Part shown: positions 33,420 through 45,641 of the stretch, piece by piece
Position numbering within the stretch: the first letter of the stretch is position 1
Layout of the letters: every line of letters starts with the position of its first letter
Origin: Taudactylus pleione
Taxonomy: Eukaryota; Chordata; Amphibia; Anura; Myobatrachidae
Assembly (NCBI GenBank): GCA_031769625.1
Contig: JAUIMM010001592.1
Coordinates: forward strand, 688,501 to 752,500
DNA: 64,000 nt
Direction: 5' to 3'
Notes under the pieces: model-generated
What the model was told of the DNA's origin: nothing
Database searches by the model: none
Seen by the model: only the letters and a program-made list of their open reading frames with translations
Translations under genes and position numbers: made by a program

Positions 33420-34954
33420 CACTATAACTTATCGCAGCGCACATAAGACTTAGAAGCAGCAGACTTCCATCTACCTACATTTTGAATGCCATGGGAGAAG
33501 CCCCTGCTAAAGCTGCGCAAGTAGCCGCGCCTATGCGAAAAGAATGAGGACCTCATTCAGAGTCGGTCGAAGCGGCTGCACGGTCGTACGCCACCGATGT
33601 TTGCTATACTGCGCATGCATAAAGTTCGCAATGCGCGTGCGCAAACTAGCCGCTACGATCAGAAATTTCTCTCCTTGAACACAGCCAGGTCGGTAGTTTG
33701 AGTGACAGGATGAGGCGTTTGTGGGTGGTAACAGGGGAAGGTGCTTGAAAACGGGGGAGTGGAGATCCGAACGCAGGCGTGCCTAATTATGTGAACGGCG
33801 TTTTATGGGAGTGCATACGGTTTATGGGAGTGCATAATTAACAAAGTAGCGTCATGGCACATGTGACATGGGAGGTTATTACACTGACATGATCTTAGAG
33901 CTTAAGAGAGGGTATGGTCAACCTTAAGCTCTACGACCAGTTCCGATGGTTCCCGATGGTCTCGATTAATCCTTATATGCCCGGAGATGACGTGCAATGC
34001 GTACGAGAAGGGGGCGTATTTTTTTTAATTCCGGCCGCTTCCTCCCCTTGGTCGGCCAGCTACCGATCTAAACTTAGGGACGCAACTTGCGAGGGAATCA
34101 TTTGCATATCCGGCCCCTTTTCCCGTGCGGCCGCTTCGACCGACTCTGAATGAGGTCCTGAGTCCCAAATGTTGAGACATGTAAACCTAACTCGCCTAAG
34201 GCGCGCCTAAAAATAGCAGCAAATTGGAACTTAGTGAGGGGTGTGCCATCAACGTGCACCAGCCACTGCGATCCCCCAGATGGGCGCACACCCATGTAGG
34301 AGGATGCCAACTTAACGGGCACACCAAATTGGCGTCCTGACGATGCAGGGTGACCCATCTACCTCTCCCCGTCTGATCTGTCTTGGAGAATCTCAATTTG
34401 CATAACACAGCAGAATCCCTGAACACAACATCCGATAGCAGAAGGCCGGAGGAAACCGACTTTTTACTAGTTGCCACTAACTCTCCAACTCGGAACGCAC
34501 CGTAAAATGCGGCCGCAAATGCCAAACTAAAAAGCGCCACTTCAAATGAATCCGTAGCTACCTTTTCCAGGACCGACAGCAAAGAATGCAGAAGCTGTTG
34601 GTCCACCGGCCGACGTGAGTCGGCGCGAGCGGGGAACTACCTGGCCCAACCTTTTAGGGCTTTCGTTATCATGAATGATTTAGTGGGGTCATAAAGACCC
34701 TTAAGTTTGCAAAAGAATGATATCCCCGCTAGCGCCAAAACCATGGAGGCCCTAGACCTGCCCTGTTGGTGTTTAAACCAAACAAAAGACAAAATCAAGT
34801 CCTGATCAGACTTACCCTCCATGGCAGGCTGGGCGCAATAAGCCCGCCAATCCTGCCAGGCTGCCGTGTATGTTCTGAGGGTTGACGGGGCAAGTGAATG
34901 CCGCGCTAAGCCCTCTAAGCCGGCCTGATAATCTGCCATACAAACGAGGGGCAA
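33420..34954 (-). pseudogene. Tyrosine recombinase of Ngaro copy A, split by a MITE
   Basis: The N-terminal SAM-like part has LAPSTLRTYTAAWQDW (34954-34637). The catalytic part has FYGAFRVGELVA, holding the first catalytic Arg, in 34606-34196. The HxxR box (HSFRIGAA) is cut between its codons by the MITE at 33548-34158. The last box, GRWKSAA followed by SYVR with the candidate catalytic Tyr, is at about 33470-33440, in a shifted frame after a stop. The enzyme would resolve or integrate circular DNA copies. This copy is dead because of the MITE, the stop and the shifts. Confidence 0.85.
33548..34158. mobile_element. Harbinger-like MITE inserted in the recombinase
   Basis: Ends GGACCTCATTCAGAGTCGG and CCGACTCTGAATGAGGTCC; duplication TGA (33545-33547 and 34159-34161). 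It belongs to the 600-bp type, carrying GGTGGTAACAGGGGAAGG and GAACGCAGGCGTGCC like the copies at 6161 and 50099 (opposite orientation to 6161). It entered after Ngaro copy A was in place. Confidence 0.92.
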
Positions 34955-36545
34955 ATTAAACCTTTAGGGGAAGCACACGGAGCTAGGGAGCGAAAACGCG
35001 CAAACTGGAAACGGGACAATGCGTCAGCAATATCATTGACTGCGCCAGGGACATGACACGCCGTGAAACTAATATTCGACTCCAAGCAACGCAACAGCAA
35101 GTGACGCAATAGGCGTAATGCAAAAGGGGAAGCCGCTCTCTGATTGTTAATGGTGTGCACTACACCTAAATTATCACACCAAAATTTAACGTGACGGTTG
35201 CTCAAACGCGTGCGCCATAGCTCCACAGCAACCGCAATTGGAAATAGTTCCAAAAGTAATAAGTTGCTGGTGAGGCCCTCGCTGCGCCATTCTGGAGGCC
35301 ACGGAGCATCGCACCAATCTCCATCAAAATAAGCCGCGAAGCCAGATGACCCGGCAGCATCTTGTTGGCCACGGGAGGCGAAGGCCAAATGTGTTCGCCA
35401 TTAAATTGCACCAGGAATCCGGACCAAACCCGGAGATCATCTTTAATCTCGGCCGACAGACGGATGTAGTGATGAGGGCGGAGTACCCCTGCCGTGGCCC
35501 TTTCTAGTTTCCTGCAAAAAACCCGGCCCATCGGGATCAACCGGCAGGCAAAGTTGAAGGAACCTAACAGCGATTGAACCGCGCGCAATCTCACCTTATC
35601 GGTCGCCAAACAACACGCCACCATATCTAGCAATTTTAACACCTTGTCTTGGGGGAGACTACAACAACCATCTAATGTGTCAATCTCAATACCCAGATAC
35701 GACAAACGGGTACTGGGACCTTCAGTTTTATCTAATGCTACGCGAACGCCTAGAATCCGAAAAAGCGCTTGAGCGGAAAAGAGGAGGTCTGCACAGACGT
35801 CGCTCCCTCCTGGACCCATAAAGAGAAAATCGTCCAAATAATGCGCTACCCTGTACCGGCCTGAATGCACCAGTGCAAAAAGGAGCTGAAACTCTCAAAA
35901 TAGGAACAGGAAACCGCACAACCCATGGGCAAACATTTATCCACAAAATAACCAGTGGGTAGACGAAAGCCCATATAACGCATAGCCTCCAGATGCAGTG
36001 GCAGCAGACAAAAGGCCGGCTCAATGTCGAGCTTTGCCAGCGACGCTCCCTGACCAAAATGGCGAACGAGGCTTAGAGCCTCGTCAAACGACTGATATAC
36101 AACTCTGCAAGCTGATGCGGGAATGGCATCATTGACTGAAGCGCCCGCAGGGTAGGATAAATGCTGAATTAGGCGGAACTTGCCTGGAGCCTTCTTGGGA
36201 ACTACACCTACCGGGGAAATGCAGAGGTCCTGCAAGGGGGGGACAGGGAAAGGGCCTTCCATCCTCCCCAACAGAACCTCGGCCTCAACTTTGGCATTTA
36301 AAACATCTGCATGATCTCTGGCTGAACGCAAATTACACTGAGCGCAAACAAACAATGGATCCGAAATGGGCAAACAGAAACCTATTGAAAAACCTTCTGA
36401 CAAGAATTTAGCCTCCTCGTGCAAGGGGTACCGGCCTAACCATCGGGAAAGTGCCTCTAGACAAATAGGGGATCTGGCCTTAGCTAGCATTCTTTGCTCG
36501 CTCTGGGCGATCAGATACGTTGCCTCCCAATCCCCGGCGGCAATC
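34915..36545 (-). pseudogene. Reverse transcriptase-RNase H of Ngaro copy A
   Basis: Order on the minus strand: SIGFCLPIS; GVVPKKAPGKFRLI; AKLDIEPAF (first catalytic Asp); GCAVSCSYFE; then, after a frameshift near 35860, AHYLDDFLF (YxDD-type catalytic pair). LDKTEGPSTRLSYLGIEID follows. The RNase H part (35388-34915) has AAYFDGDW, LELFPIAVAVELW, KFWCDNLGVVHTIN and VNDIADALSR, giving the DEDD-like acidic positions. It would copy element RNA to DNA. Frames are broken at about 35860 and between 35388 and 35202. Confidence 0.9.
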
Positions 36546-39234
36546 CCTGGCCGGGTGGTCACCACTGCAGAGACGACAGGAGCGGCGAAAACGACATGAG
36601 GCGCCCCGTGTGCACCTGGAGTCGTTAAAGGCAAAACATTTGCCTCTCGCCGAACCCGTCGCGCCCGACTTAAAAGATGCTGGGGACTTACGGGGCTGGG
36701 ACCCATCCAAAGGGGGGCGACGGTTTTGAGAAACCTCCAACCATGCCTCAACATCCTTCACGCCAAATGGCAGGACGCGTCTGCCCTCGTGTTTTCTACG
36801 AAATTACACATCGTAATCACGCCATGGCACACCACCGGAACGGACAAACATGTCATGCACCAAAAAAATTTACTTCAGAACATTAACGTGCTCGTCCGCC
36901 CGAGCGAGGAGGTAGCATGCCGCAAACACGAGCATACCCTTCAACCAAGCATTAAAATTGCAAAAAGCCTCCTCCCCCAAACCCCCAGGCTTCTTAGCTT
37001 TCGCTAAACCTTTCTTTGTTTCTTCTGTGAGCGACAAAAAATCCACAAATTTACCTTTGCGGATTCTTTCCCGAACACTTTTACGCAATCCGCGAAGGAT
37101 TGCTGTGTTCGCGCAGTGCACGGCATCTGAGCCTGGTTCAGGCTCTTCGGGCATTGCTGACTCAACCTTCTTGATGCTATTATCTGTCTTTTTAGCAAGG
37201 CGCCGCGCAACCATCCTGGCAATTTTTCGCGGGCGCGCGGGAGAACCAGAGGAATGAGAAGAGGAACTGGAAAAAGAACAAGAGGAATTAGACAAATTAT
37301 ACTCACCGTCCCTTGAGGGACCCGGAACCGCGCCATCGACCTCTTCACGAGGAGAAGCCGCCGGCCGAACAGCCGGGGTTACTTCGGGACGATCAGCGAT
37401 GACAGCCGCACTAGCTGAAGAATCTTCTGTTGCGCATCCACCTGAAGCCGTAGTACCTGAAACGGAATGGGTATGATATATTGCCAGCCGCATGGCCGGC
37501 GGTTCGATTCCCGTCAGCGGCAGCCCGACAGGAGCAGAGTGCGACGCAGCGGAAGCCTGACAGCGCTGGAAATCCTGATCGTGGATAGGTAAGTATCACC
37601 TAACCTAACCCCCCTAACCCTCCTTAGGGGTGCCAAACCCTAACTTCCCCCCAAAGTGCCTAACCCTAATCCCCCCTCTAAGTGCCTAACCCTAACCACC
37701 CCCTTCCCCGCTACCTAAACCTAAGTCCCTCGGGGGGGTGCCTAACCCTAAGTCCCCCCCGGGGGTGCCTAACCCTCCCTCACCCTAGCCTAACCCTCCC
37801 GGGGGGGGGGTGCCTAACCCTAAATCCCCCCCGGGAGCCCTAAACCTAACCCTCCCCCCCCGCAGCTGTCCGCTCGCGGCGCCCGGCATCACTACGATCG
37901 TGATGCCGGGCGCCGGTCTCCCGGCATCGGGGAATTGCGGGCGTCTACATCTAGACGCCCGGCATTTCACCCATGCCGGGATAAGACAGTCGGGAAGCCG
38001 GCTGCCGGTATATAGGCAGTCGGCTTCCCGATTTCTTCCCCCTGAAACTACATGAACTTGGTGAGTCACGGGTAACGAGGACTCAGGCATCAGGGCTGGA
38101 TGTGTCGGGGGACGAGGAAAAGGAGGGGGCATGGGCGGGTTTGTGTCGGGTGGGGTGGTAGCGCGCTGAGAGGTAGAAGGGGCCACAGTGACTAAAGAAG
38201 GCGTAGCGACTGGAGCGGGCTGCGGATGGGGCACAGATAAATAGGAAGAAGTAAGCAGAGGGTAAAAGTAAGTTGGATGAGAAGAGGGCTGCAAAAAGGG
38301 GTGGGAGGGGTAAGAGGGGAAGGAAGGGGCAGAGAAATGGGGGTACCCAAGGGTGGAAGGTGACACGGAAACGGACGGGTAAACTGGAGGGGCAAAACTG
38401 GAGCTCCACGCAGCTTGACCCCAGGAAGGGCCAGCTGCTGATGAAACTGGGGCAGATGAGAAAAAGGGAGGGTGAGTGGCTGCAGTATGCATCCATGACA
38501 CTTGTGAAACCCCAGGGGAGGGGAAAGGACCAGAGGGACCGGGCATTGGAAATGGCTGCCAGGGGGCAGCAGCAGCATAATTGTAAACAGAACCCTGAAG
38601 TATACCAGGGTGTCTGGGCGGTGAGGCAATCACACCAGCTATAATGGCCGCCACAGGCGTAATGGCCGACGAGCCCGCCGCACAGACAAGGGCGCCGGAG
38701 CCATCACTGCCCATACTGGAGCGCTGCATCGCGGGGGACCCCGCCGCTGAACGCACCACTGGGGGTGAAGGTGCGCCTATATAAGCAGAGTGACCGGCGG
38801 GAGACGCGCACGTCCGCGCACCCGCCGGAGCAGCAGAAGGAGGGAGCGGTGAGGGCGTGCGTGACCCGCGATCCGCGGGAGCCGCGTAAGCATGCCATCC
38901 CACCGGCGCGGCCAAAGCAGACGGAGCGGAGGGCACATGACGGGAGCCGCCCGCCGGAGCCGCCTGCGACATTGACTCCAGCGGAGAGACGCCGGCTGGG
39001 GTGGGAGTTGGAGCAAGGCCGCCAAGCCCAGCAGGATCCCTGACCGGAGGAGGAGCAAACTGGAGTGCTGCAGGAAGAGATGGAGCAGTGGTGGCCGCAG
39101 GTGTGGGGGATGAGAACGCTGTAGGGGGGGGAGAGGGGGTGGCCACCCGACCGTATGCCACGGCGGAGCGCAGCGGGCGAGCAAAGTCCGCCAGCCGGCG
39201 GGGGGGGGGGAGCAGAACGTCGTGGACGGGGCAT
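36480..39234 (-). pseudogene. Gag of Ngaro copy A, split by an insertion
   Basis: The N-terminal part (39161 down to 38049) is Pro/Ser/Ala-rich and low complexity; no ATG start is certain. The C-terminal part (37455-36870) has acidic/serine stretches and the conserved TAILRGLRKSVRERI and FVDFLSLTEETKKGLAKAKK, also found in copy B. The last part (36761-36480) is a Cys/His cluster, KCFAFNDSRCTRGASC...CRLCSGDHPARDC, as in DIRS/Ngaro gag proteins. An element with 8-bp duplication splits the frame at 37464-38040. Part of the Cys/His coding strand overlaps the upstream end of the RT frame. Confidence 0.75.
37464..38040. mobile_element. Inserted element with CCTAACCC-like array, 8-bp duplication
   Basis: Flanked by a perfect CCTGAAAC at 37456-37463 and 38041-38048. 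Excision would rejoin the gag frame. Imperfect inverted ends include GCCGGCGGTTCGATTCCCGTC near the left and GACAGTCGGGAAGCCGGC near the right. The middle (37590-37860) is an irregular array of GTGCCTAACCCTAACTCCCCC. The 8-bp duplication suggests hAT, but the termini are not classic. A truncated relative is at 59480-59700. Confidence 0.75.
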
Positions 39235-39504
39235 AATTAAAATACCACAGTATAGGATACTCAGCCTGTTTTCATAAGAGGATCACAGCAAGAGGCTGAA
39301 CCTAGGCAAAGCCTAAACCTATATACCCTAAGCCTGACCACTCCTACAAGAACCCCTATAGGCTGAGGACTGACCCCCTGACATACTGACATCATAAGTC
39401 ACCTGAGCCAACAAGCCTGTCAATCAAAGCCATCAGCAAAAAAACAATTCTCTTATCTCCACTCAAACTTAGGCAGTTTTCGCTTGTTATGAAAATGAAA
39501 TACA

Positions 39505-39900
39505 GGGCCTGATTCAGAGCCGGACTCTCTGACCAGAGCGCTCGCTCTGAATCAGGGCCCTCCTACATGATGGAGCGGCCTTATGGACGCTCGCATAGCT
39601 GTGGGTTACCACCCACAGCTATAGCGAGCGTCCATGATGATGGTCGCGATGGTCAAGACCGTCGCGACCATCGGGCTTGCGACGGAGACCCTGCGGTAGG
39701 GTCTCGCTGCCGCAAGCCCTGGAGTGATTTCGGCTCTATCAGAGCCAAAATCACTCCCACTGACATCACTAGCCCCCTTTGGTGCGAGACCCATAATGTC
39801 GTTATTCGGGTCTCGCGCATGCGCACGACGGAGCTCCCCCCGTCGTGCGCATGCACAATTCGGAACCATCGACCCGCTTGCGAGCGTCCTGCGCAGTTCA
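39505..39900. mobile_element. Hairpin-array MITE, copy 2 (right end missing)
   Basis: Left end GGGCCTGATTCAGAGCCGG, first hairpin closed by CGCTCTGAATCAGGGCCC. Then come AGCTGTGGGT/ACCCACAGCT, GATGGTCGCGATGGTC/GACCGTCGCGACCATC, GTGATTTCGGCTC/GAGCCAAAATCAC and GCATGCGCACGACGG/CCGTCGTGCGCATGC. It stops at about GACCCGCTTGCGAGCG without a right terminus. It lies between the two Ngaro copies. Confidence 0.8.
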
Positions 39901-40499
39901 TACATTGCACAGGCAATTCAATCAATATTGACTTGTAATAGTTCGTGAGTGTGGTTTACAATACACTAAATTCACGTGTTGCACTCACAACATCGCTTAT
40001 GAATCTCTATAAGATCTACAGTGGTTTACTGCTTCAACATATCTTACCACCTTGATAGCTTACTTAACTTAGGCTATAAAATCAATAAAGACACGGACAC
40101 CAGAGCTTGGCTAAAAGGCCACAGCTTTTATTTATAGATTAATCAATCAACCTAACCAGGGTGGCCAAGAGACGCTGCAAACTCAGTTCTAGCTTTCAAC
40201 CTTGATCAAATACTCGGGAGGACGACTTAAACGTCCTCCCTCTAGACGTACTAACGATGTGAGAGTCTCACTTCCCTCTTGGGCCAATCCGAGGTGCTTC
40301 CGTACAGCCAGCACCTGGGTCCCCCCGTACAGAGAAGGACAAATTCGCCAGGGGCAACGAGGGTCAGTGCCCCCACAAAGTTGTCTTACGCCACCTAAAG
40401 CCACTGAGTTGCAGCGTACTCCCGCCAAAGCCAGGCCCTAAGAGAGACTGGCCCGCCACCCAAAATGAAAAACTAGCCTTTCACAAACAAAGCTGTACC

Positions 40500-41030
40500 T
40501 AAAGCATTCAGATGCACACCATCATTCCGAAATAAAACTTCCCAAGCTCACCCACCAGAAAAACCATGACTAAATCCCACTCCATCGATGGACTAAACAT
40601 GCCTTGTAAACGCGCCATTCACTTTCTTACAAGCCCTCTCCAATGCACCATGCTTATGCACCTCACTCCACTTCAAATGAGTCATCATTTCAGACCACAC
40701 CATCGGAACAGTCAGCCATCGCAAACGCATCTCATCCAAAACTTCACGAAGCCTCTCAATTAACTCGACACTTTTCAACTGACCCACATCGTTGCCTCCA
40801 ACATGCAACACTAAAAATTTTGGGATTCCCCACTCCGACACTGATGACACAATCAAAGCCAACACTGACTCAACGCGCAATCCTATCAAACCAATCCATC
40901 GAATACTAAAACCACTAGGCCATCAGGCCTGACTCTGGGCCAACACATGTTTTTCCGCCCAAAAGATATAAGAGTGGCCCACAAGCCACACCTGTCCATC
41001 CTCCTTTCCAAAATCTGTGGAAAAGAGAAA
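40500..41030 (-). pseudogene. SGNH-type hydrolase of Ngaro copy B
   Basis: GHSYIF (40984-40963), LHVGGNDVG (about 40806-40782) and DGVHLNALG (about 40530-40505) are in the same order and spacing as in copy A. Between them, ELIERLREVLDEMR and VPMVWSEM resemble the second half of an SGNH fold. The frame is broken near 40910 and after 40593. All three catalytic blocks survive in a heavily decayed copy, so they can be compared with copy A for the ancestral state. Confidence 0.75.
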
Positions 41031-41253
41031 ACCTTAACCATGAGAACCACACCAAACCCAAGACCAACAACACAACTTAATCAAACACATAGCAACTGAC
41101 TAGCAGGGATGCATGTAAGTGGGGAAAACAGGAACCCGAGTGAAGAAGAAAAACTAAAAAACCTACCCGTGAACCAAATTGGGCCAGATCATGGCTAACG
41201 GGAGGAAAAATTAAAAAATCCCTTCACACCCCCAATTGTTGAACGCTAGCCGT

Positions 41254-42240
41254 TCAACGATTGGCGGGTAAGCAACGTTTTCGGGTTAAAGCAAGGTGCG
41301 CATCTGCAACACACTTATTCCCAAAAGCAGCCGATTTCCAGCGCCCTACCTGCTGAATAAACTCTGCAGACGTCCCGTATAGAGCAGCGCAAGTAGCAGC
41401 ACCAATACGAAATGAATGGGTACCATAATCTGAAGGATTTACCCTTGACTCCATTAAACCCGTCCTAAAGCCCCCTGTGAAGTGGTACTCAGTGAGGGGT
41501 GTGTGGTATGCATGCAGTAACCATTGAGGCGGGCGTAACATGTACTGTGAAGCTAAATGAACCGGACAAATAATCACGTCCCGATGCTGATTTAAGTAAC
41601 CCACTTACCCCTTCCGGTTTGATCGTTTCAGAGAATCGAAGCTTGCAAGGCACAGCCGAATCTCTAAAAGCGATATACTAACAAAAACCCAAAGGAACTA
41701 AATGCGTTATTGAAAGCTACACAACTCACTAACCCTGAAAAAGCTCCAAAAAATGTATCTGCAAAAGCAAGGCGAAACGGAGAAGCCTAAACCTATCAGA
41801 ATAAATCTTCCCCATAACTGTAACTAATCGGACAAAAGCTGCAATTCAAACCGGTACACGGGAGTAGCGCGAGGGTGCCCCCTTCACCCAACCCCTCCCA
41901 GCCTTCACTAGTACAAAAGACCTGGTGGGATAGTGAAAAACCTTTAGCCTGCAACAGAAGGAGACCCCCGCAAGAGCAGACCCAGTAGAAGCCCTGGATC
42001 TACCTTGTTGATATCTAACCCAAACAAAGGAAGAAATCAAATCTTCCGGCTACTAACCCTCCATCTCCAGAAGTGCACAATGTGTGTGCACCAAGTACGC
42101 CAAGCGTCCGAGTAAGCCCTGAAAGTAAATGGGGTGAGCGATTGCAACGCCAAACCCTCTAAGCTGGCCTGATGATCTGCCACACAAACGAGGGGCACAC
42201 CAAACCAACGTCAGAAGCCGACGGGACAAGCGCTCGGAAG
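41254..42240 (-). pseudogene. Tyrosine recombinase of Ngaro copy B
   Basis: The N-terminal fragment ISSFVWVRYQQGRSRAS (42040-41990) matches SFVWFKHQQGRSRAS of copy A. The C-terminal frame (41604-41254) has YGTHSFRIGAATCAALYG with the HxxR box, then IQQVGRWKSAAFG. At the position of the copy A catalytic Tyr there is Lys-Cys and about ten bases fewer, so the nucleophile is not visible. The middle is stopped and shifted. Confidence 0.8.
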
Positions 42241-43640
42241 CATGCAAATTGAAAATGAGACAAAGCATCAGCAATCTCATTAAATATACCTGGTACGTGC
42301 CTAGCTCTAAATCTGATATTAGCCTTGAGGCAGCGCAAAACTAAATGTCAAAGCAAACGAAAACACAAAAGGTGAGGATGAACGCTGGTTGCTGCTGGCG
42401 TGAACCACATCCAGATTGTCGCACCAAAATATTACATGACAGTTGCTAAGTCGCGCGGACCAGAGTTCAACTGAAATGACAATTGAGAACAGTTCCAACA
42501 GCAGCAAGTTACTTGTCCAGCCCTCCTCGCGACAATCAAACGGCCACGGGGCAGCACACCCTACACCATTGAAAAAGATCCCAAAAACCGGACGACCCAG
42601 CCACATCAGTAAAAAGTTGCAATATGCTGTTCGCCACAGGAGGTGATGACCAAATACATTTGCCATTAAATTGTAACAAAAACCTGTTTCGATGTAGAAG
42701 ATCCTCCTTTATCTCAGCCGACAGGCAACATGCTGATGCGGCCATGCCAACCCGGCTATGGCCCTCTCCAATTTTCTGAAAAATACTCTACCCATGGGAA
42801 TGATCTGGCAAGCAAAATTAAGGAACCTAGAAGTGATTGAACTCTACGTAACCTAACTGAGTTTGCTGCTGAGCAAACTGCCATAAGTTCCAGCAATTTT
42901 TCTACTTTGTCACGCGGTAGCCTACAACAACCCGCCGCTGTATCTATCTAGATTCCTAAAAATTATAAGCAAAACACCAGACCCTCCATCTTCTCCTGAG
43001 CCCTAGGAACCCCTAAAACTTGGAACAACGCCTGCGCAGAAAAAAGGAGATCAGAACAAACGTCACTATCTCCTGGACTTATGAAGAGAAAATCATCCAG
43101 ATAGTGTGCTATGCCCGACTGACCTGTACCGGCATGAAGACCCCATTGAAGAAAGGAGCTGAATTTCTCGAAATAAGCCCAGGAAACCCGCTAATCCATA
43201 GGCAAACATTTATCTACAAAATAACCAGAATACAACCGAAAACCCCTGAATTGCATGGCTTCGGGATGCATAGGCAACAAACGAAATGCAGCTTCTATGT
43301 CTAACTTCGCCATCAAAGCGCCATGAGCAAAAATGCGCTCTAAGCCTAAAGTATCATCGAAAGATTGATACACAACCCTGAACAACTCTCAGGTATGGCA
43401 TCGTTTACGGAACAGCCCTGAGGATATAAGATGTTGTATAAAATGGAAATTACCTGGCACTTACAGGGACCACACCCACAGGGGATATACAGAGGTTATG
43501 CAAAGGAGGACAGGGAAAGAAACCCTCCATCCTCCCCTTCAAAACCTCCGCACCCACTTTATCCCTCAACTCCCCCGGAAAATCCCTGGCGGAGCGAAAG
43601 TTCTGTGATGCCTAAATACCAACGGCCCTATTATAGGTAA
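42230..43640 (-). pseudogene. Reverse transcriptase-RNase H of Ngaro copy B
   Basis: VVYQSFDDTLGLE, MAKLDIEAAFRLLPMHPEAM and GYFVDKCLPM (43385-43191) are followed, after a stop and shift, by AHYLDDFLF at about 43108-43085. The RNase H part (42666-42319) retains LLLLELFSIVISVELW and VIFWCDNLDVVHA. Multiple stops. Confidence 0.85.
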
Positions 43641-43779
43641 ACGAAAACCATATGAAAAAACCTTCTAACAAAACAAAGCATCTTCCCTACATGGATATAA
43701 CCTTACCCATCTAGTAAGAGAAGCCAAACATATTAGATATCTAGCTTTGACCAATTCCCTTGTGGCCTATGCCCGCCAT

Positions 43780-45641
43780 ACCTCTACGTCCTTAAACCCA
43801 AACGGAATGACGAGAGAACCGTCATGTTTCTTCCTAAATTGAGAGTCATATTCGCGCCACGCCAAATCGCGAGACCGGACGAACTTGCACAGCATCATAA
43901 ATAAAAATCTGATAGTGTCTACATGCTCTTCCGCCCTGGTCTCTAAGTAACACGCCGCGAAATGAGCATGCCCTTAAACATGTGTTAAAGAAGCAAAAGG
44001 CATCCTACCAAAGCCCCCCGTCCTATTAGCCTTAGTGAAAACCTTTTTCATTACAACCGTGAGCGACCAAAGGTCCGCGAATGTTCCTCTACGAATACTG
44101 CCTTTGACACTTTTACGCAAACCCTGGAGTACCGCAGTATTTGCACATTGGACTGTGACCGCACCTGCTTCCTGCGCCTTAGCCCCTGTCTCATCATCCT
44201 CCCTAGCACGCAACCTGACTTTTTAGCCAAAACGCCGCGCTACCATTCTAGCAATCTTACGGGGGCATGCAGGGGAACCAGAAGAGTGTAATAAGGATGA
44301 AGAAGAATCAGAAAAAGACATAGCAGTTTCATAATCACCAGAACCGGATGGCCCAGGAACCGCCTCGCCAGCTTTACCTCTTGACGCCTCCCCTGTCTCG
44401 GTCACCTGGGTCGACTCGTCTTGACCCGGAACGGGCAACAAAGGACCAAACATACACCACTCCGGATAGACCGCTCACAACATCGGAACCTAAAACTGAT
44501 GAAGACGGGTGAGGCACCGGCAACTTGGACAAAGTAGCAGTTACAGGTGGATGCGACAGGACCAAAACAGGAGGGGGAATGTGTTGGGCCACGATTAGGA
44601 GATAACTGACTGGGCCTGTACATATACGGGGGGCAATGGCACTGTGTGTGGGATGGGAGGTGGAAGTGGTGGCTGAAGAGGTGGTGCGGCAGGGGGGGGG
44701 TAAAATTGCAGAGGAGGCAAGCAGAGGCAAAGAAATTGGGGTTGCTGCAAAGCTTAAGGATAGTATATGGAAGATGCTGCAAATTGGGACGCATAACGGG
44801 AGGTGGGAGGGGCTACCGCAGAGGAAGCTAAAATGAGAGGAGCTACGCCTGAGCTCCAGGATGCCTGACTCCAAGAAGGGCCGGCCATGGTAATGGGCGT
44901 AGATGTAGTGAACACAGTTGCCTGACTACTCGCTGGAGTGTACCAAGGGGGCTGAAAAGGGGGCCTGTGACACAAAACTAAAAGGCACCCCAACACTATG
45001 CGTGGGGAGCCAATAGGCGGTGGTAAGTGCATGGGCACACCGCCGGGCACCTGACTGGCAGTGCCAGCAAAGTAGGGGGAGCTTCTACCTAAAATGGCCG
45101 CCGGCTGAAAGATGGCCGCCGGGCCCGCCGCATGAGCCAGACCGGAGGGACCACCTGTGAACAGCAATGCAAGGGATAAAATGCGGAGATTAAAACCCGG
45201 CACCCGCACCAGCATAGGGCCAAGTGAAGTTGCCGGCATGTGACTGATGAGAACTGAGGTAGAAGCAGGCGCCGGGTGGCGCGCAAGAGCGGCCCCCGCG
45301 ATGGAAGGGGAAATATGGTGGTGAACCGGAGGTGGCGCCTTGGCTGCGAACAGCGAAGCTGAGGGAGGAGCGGCAGTGATAGCGGCGGGGGATGAGAAGG
45401 TAAGAGGCGCGGGGTTGGTACTGCGGGCAGGGGGGGACTGTTCTGGTGCCAAAATAATGGCATGGATTGGAGAAGGAGGGAGGGGTGAGGGGGAAGCCGG
45501 GCTTGCAGCAGGCCCGCTTGAAGAGGGAGAGCCCGCACCTGAGGAGGCAGAGGCAGCGGCTGCTGGGGGATTGCCTGTGGAAATAGTGAATCCGTCCGGG
45601 GACGCCATGAGGAGGGCTGCCGATGAAATGGGAGGTGACAC
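43780..45641 (-). pseudogene. Gag of Ngaro copy B
   Basis: The N-terminal Pro/Ala/Ser-rich frame (45641-44754, 295 codons) is followed, in shifted frames, by SGSPACPRKIARMVARR (about 44300-44225) and NTAVLQGLRKSVKGSIRRG (44150-44090), which match copy A. The Cys/His cluster is deleted. Low-complexity composition leaves several long shadow frames; only the one matching copy A is listed. Confidence 0.65.

Larger units (their letters stand above)
32080..39490 (-). mobile_element. Ngaro-type tyrosine-recombinase retrotransposon, copy A
   Basis: Gene order on the minus strand is gag (39234 to 36480), RT and RNase H (about 36545 to 34915), tyrosine recombinase (34954 to 33420) and SGNH hydrolase (33184 to 32600). 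No integrase, protease or Dam-like methylase is seen. RT plus tyrosine recombinase without methylase fits the Ngaro branch of the DIRS order. Boundaries are estimated from the extent of similarity to copy B; split terminal repeats were not resolved. Two later insertions sit inside (33548-34158 and 37464-38040). All frames are shifted or stopped. Confidence 0.85.

Noticed and set aside
37498..37520. Pol III B box (GGTTCGATTCCCG) suggesting a tRNA gene or SINE
   Set aside because: No A box or cloverleaf. The string is part of the imperfect inverted end of the 37464-38040 element, so the match looks coincidental.
37590..37860. Possible interstitial telomere (CCTAACCC runs)
   Set aside because: Units are irregular, interrupted by GTGCC and C-runs, and lie inside an element with an 8-bp target duplication; the same array recurs at 59520-59690.
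37785..39161. 458-codon minus frame as an independent host gene
   Set aside because: It is the Pro/Ser-rich start of Ngaro gag and reads directly into an inserted element at 38040; there is no ATG at its apparent start.
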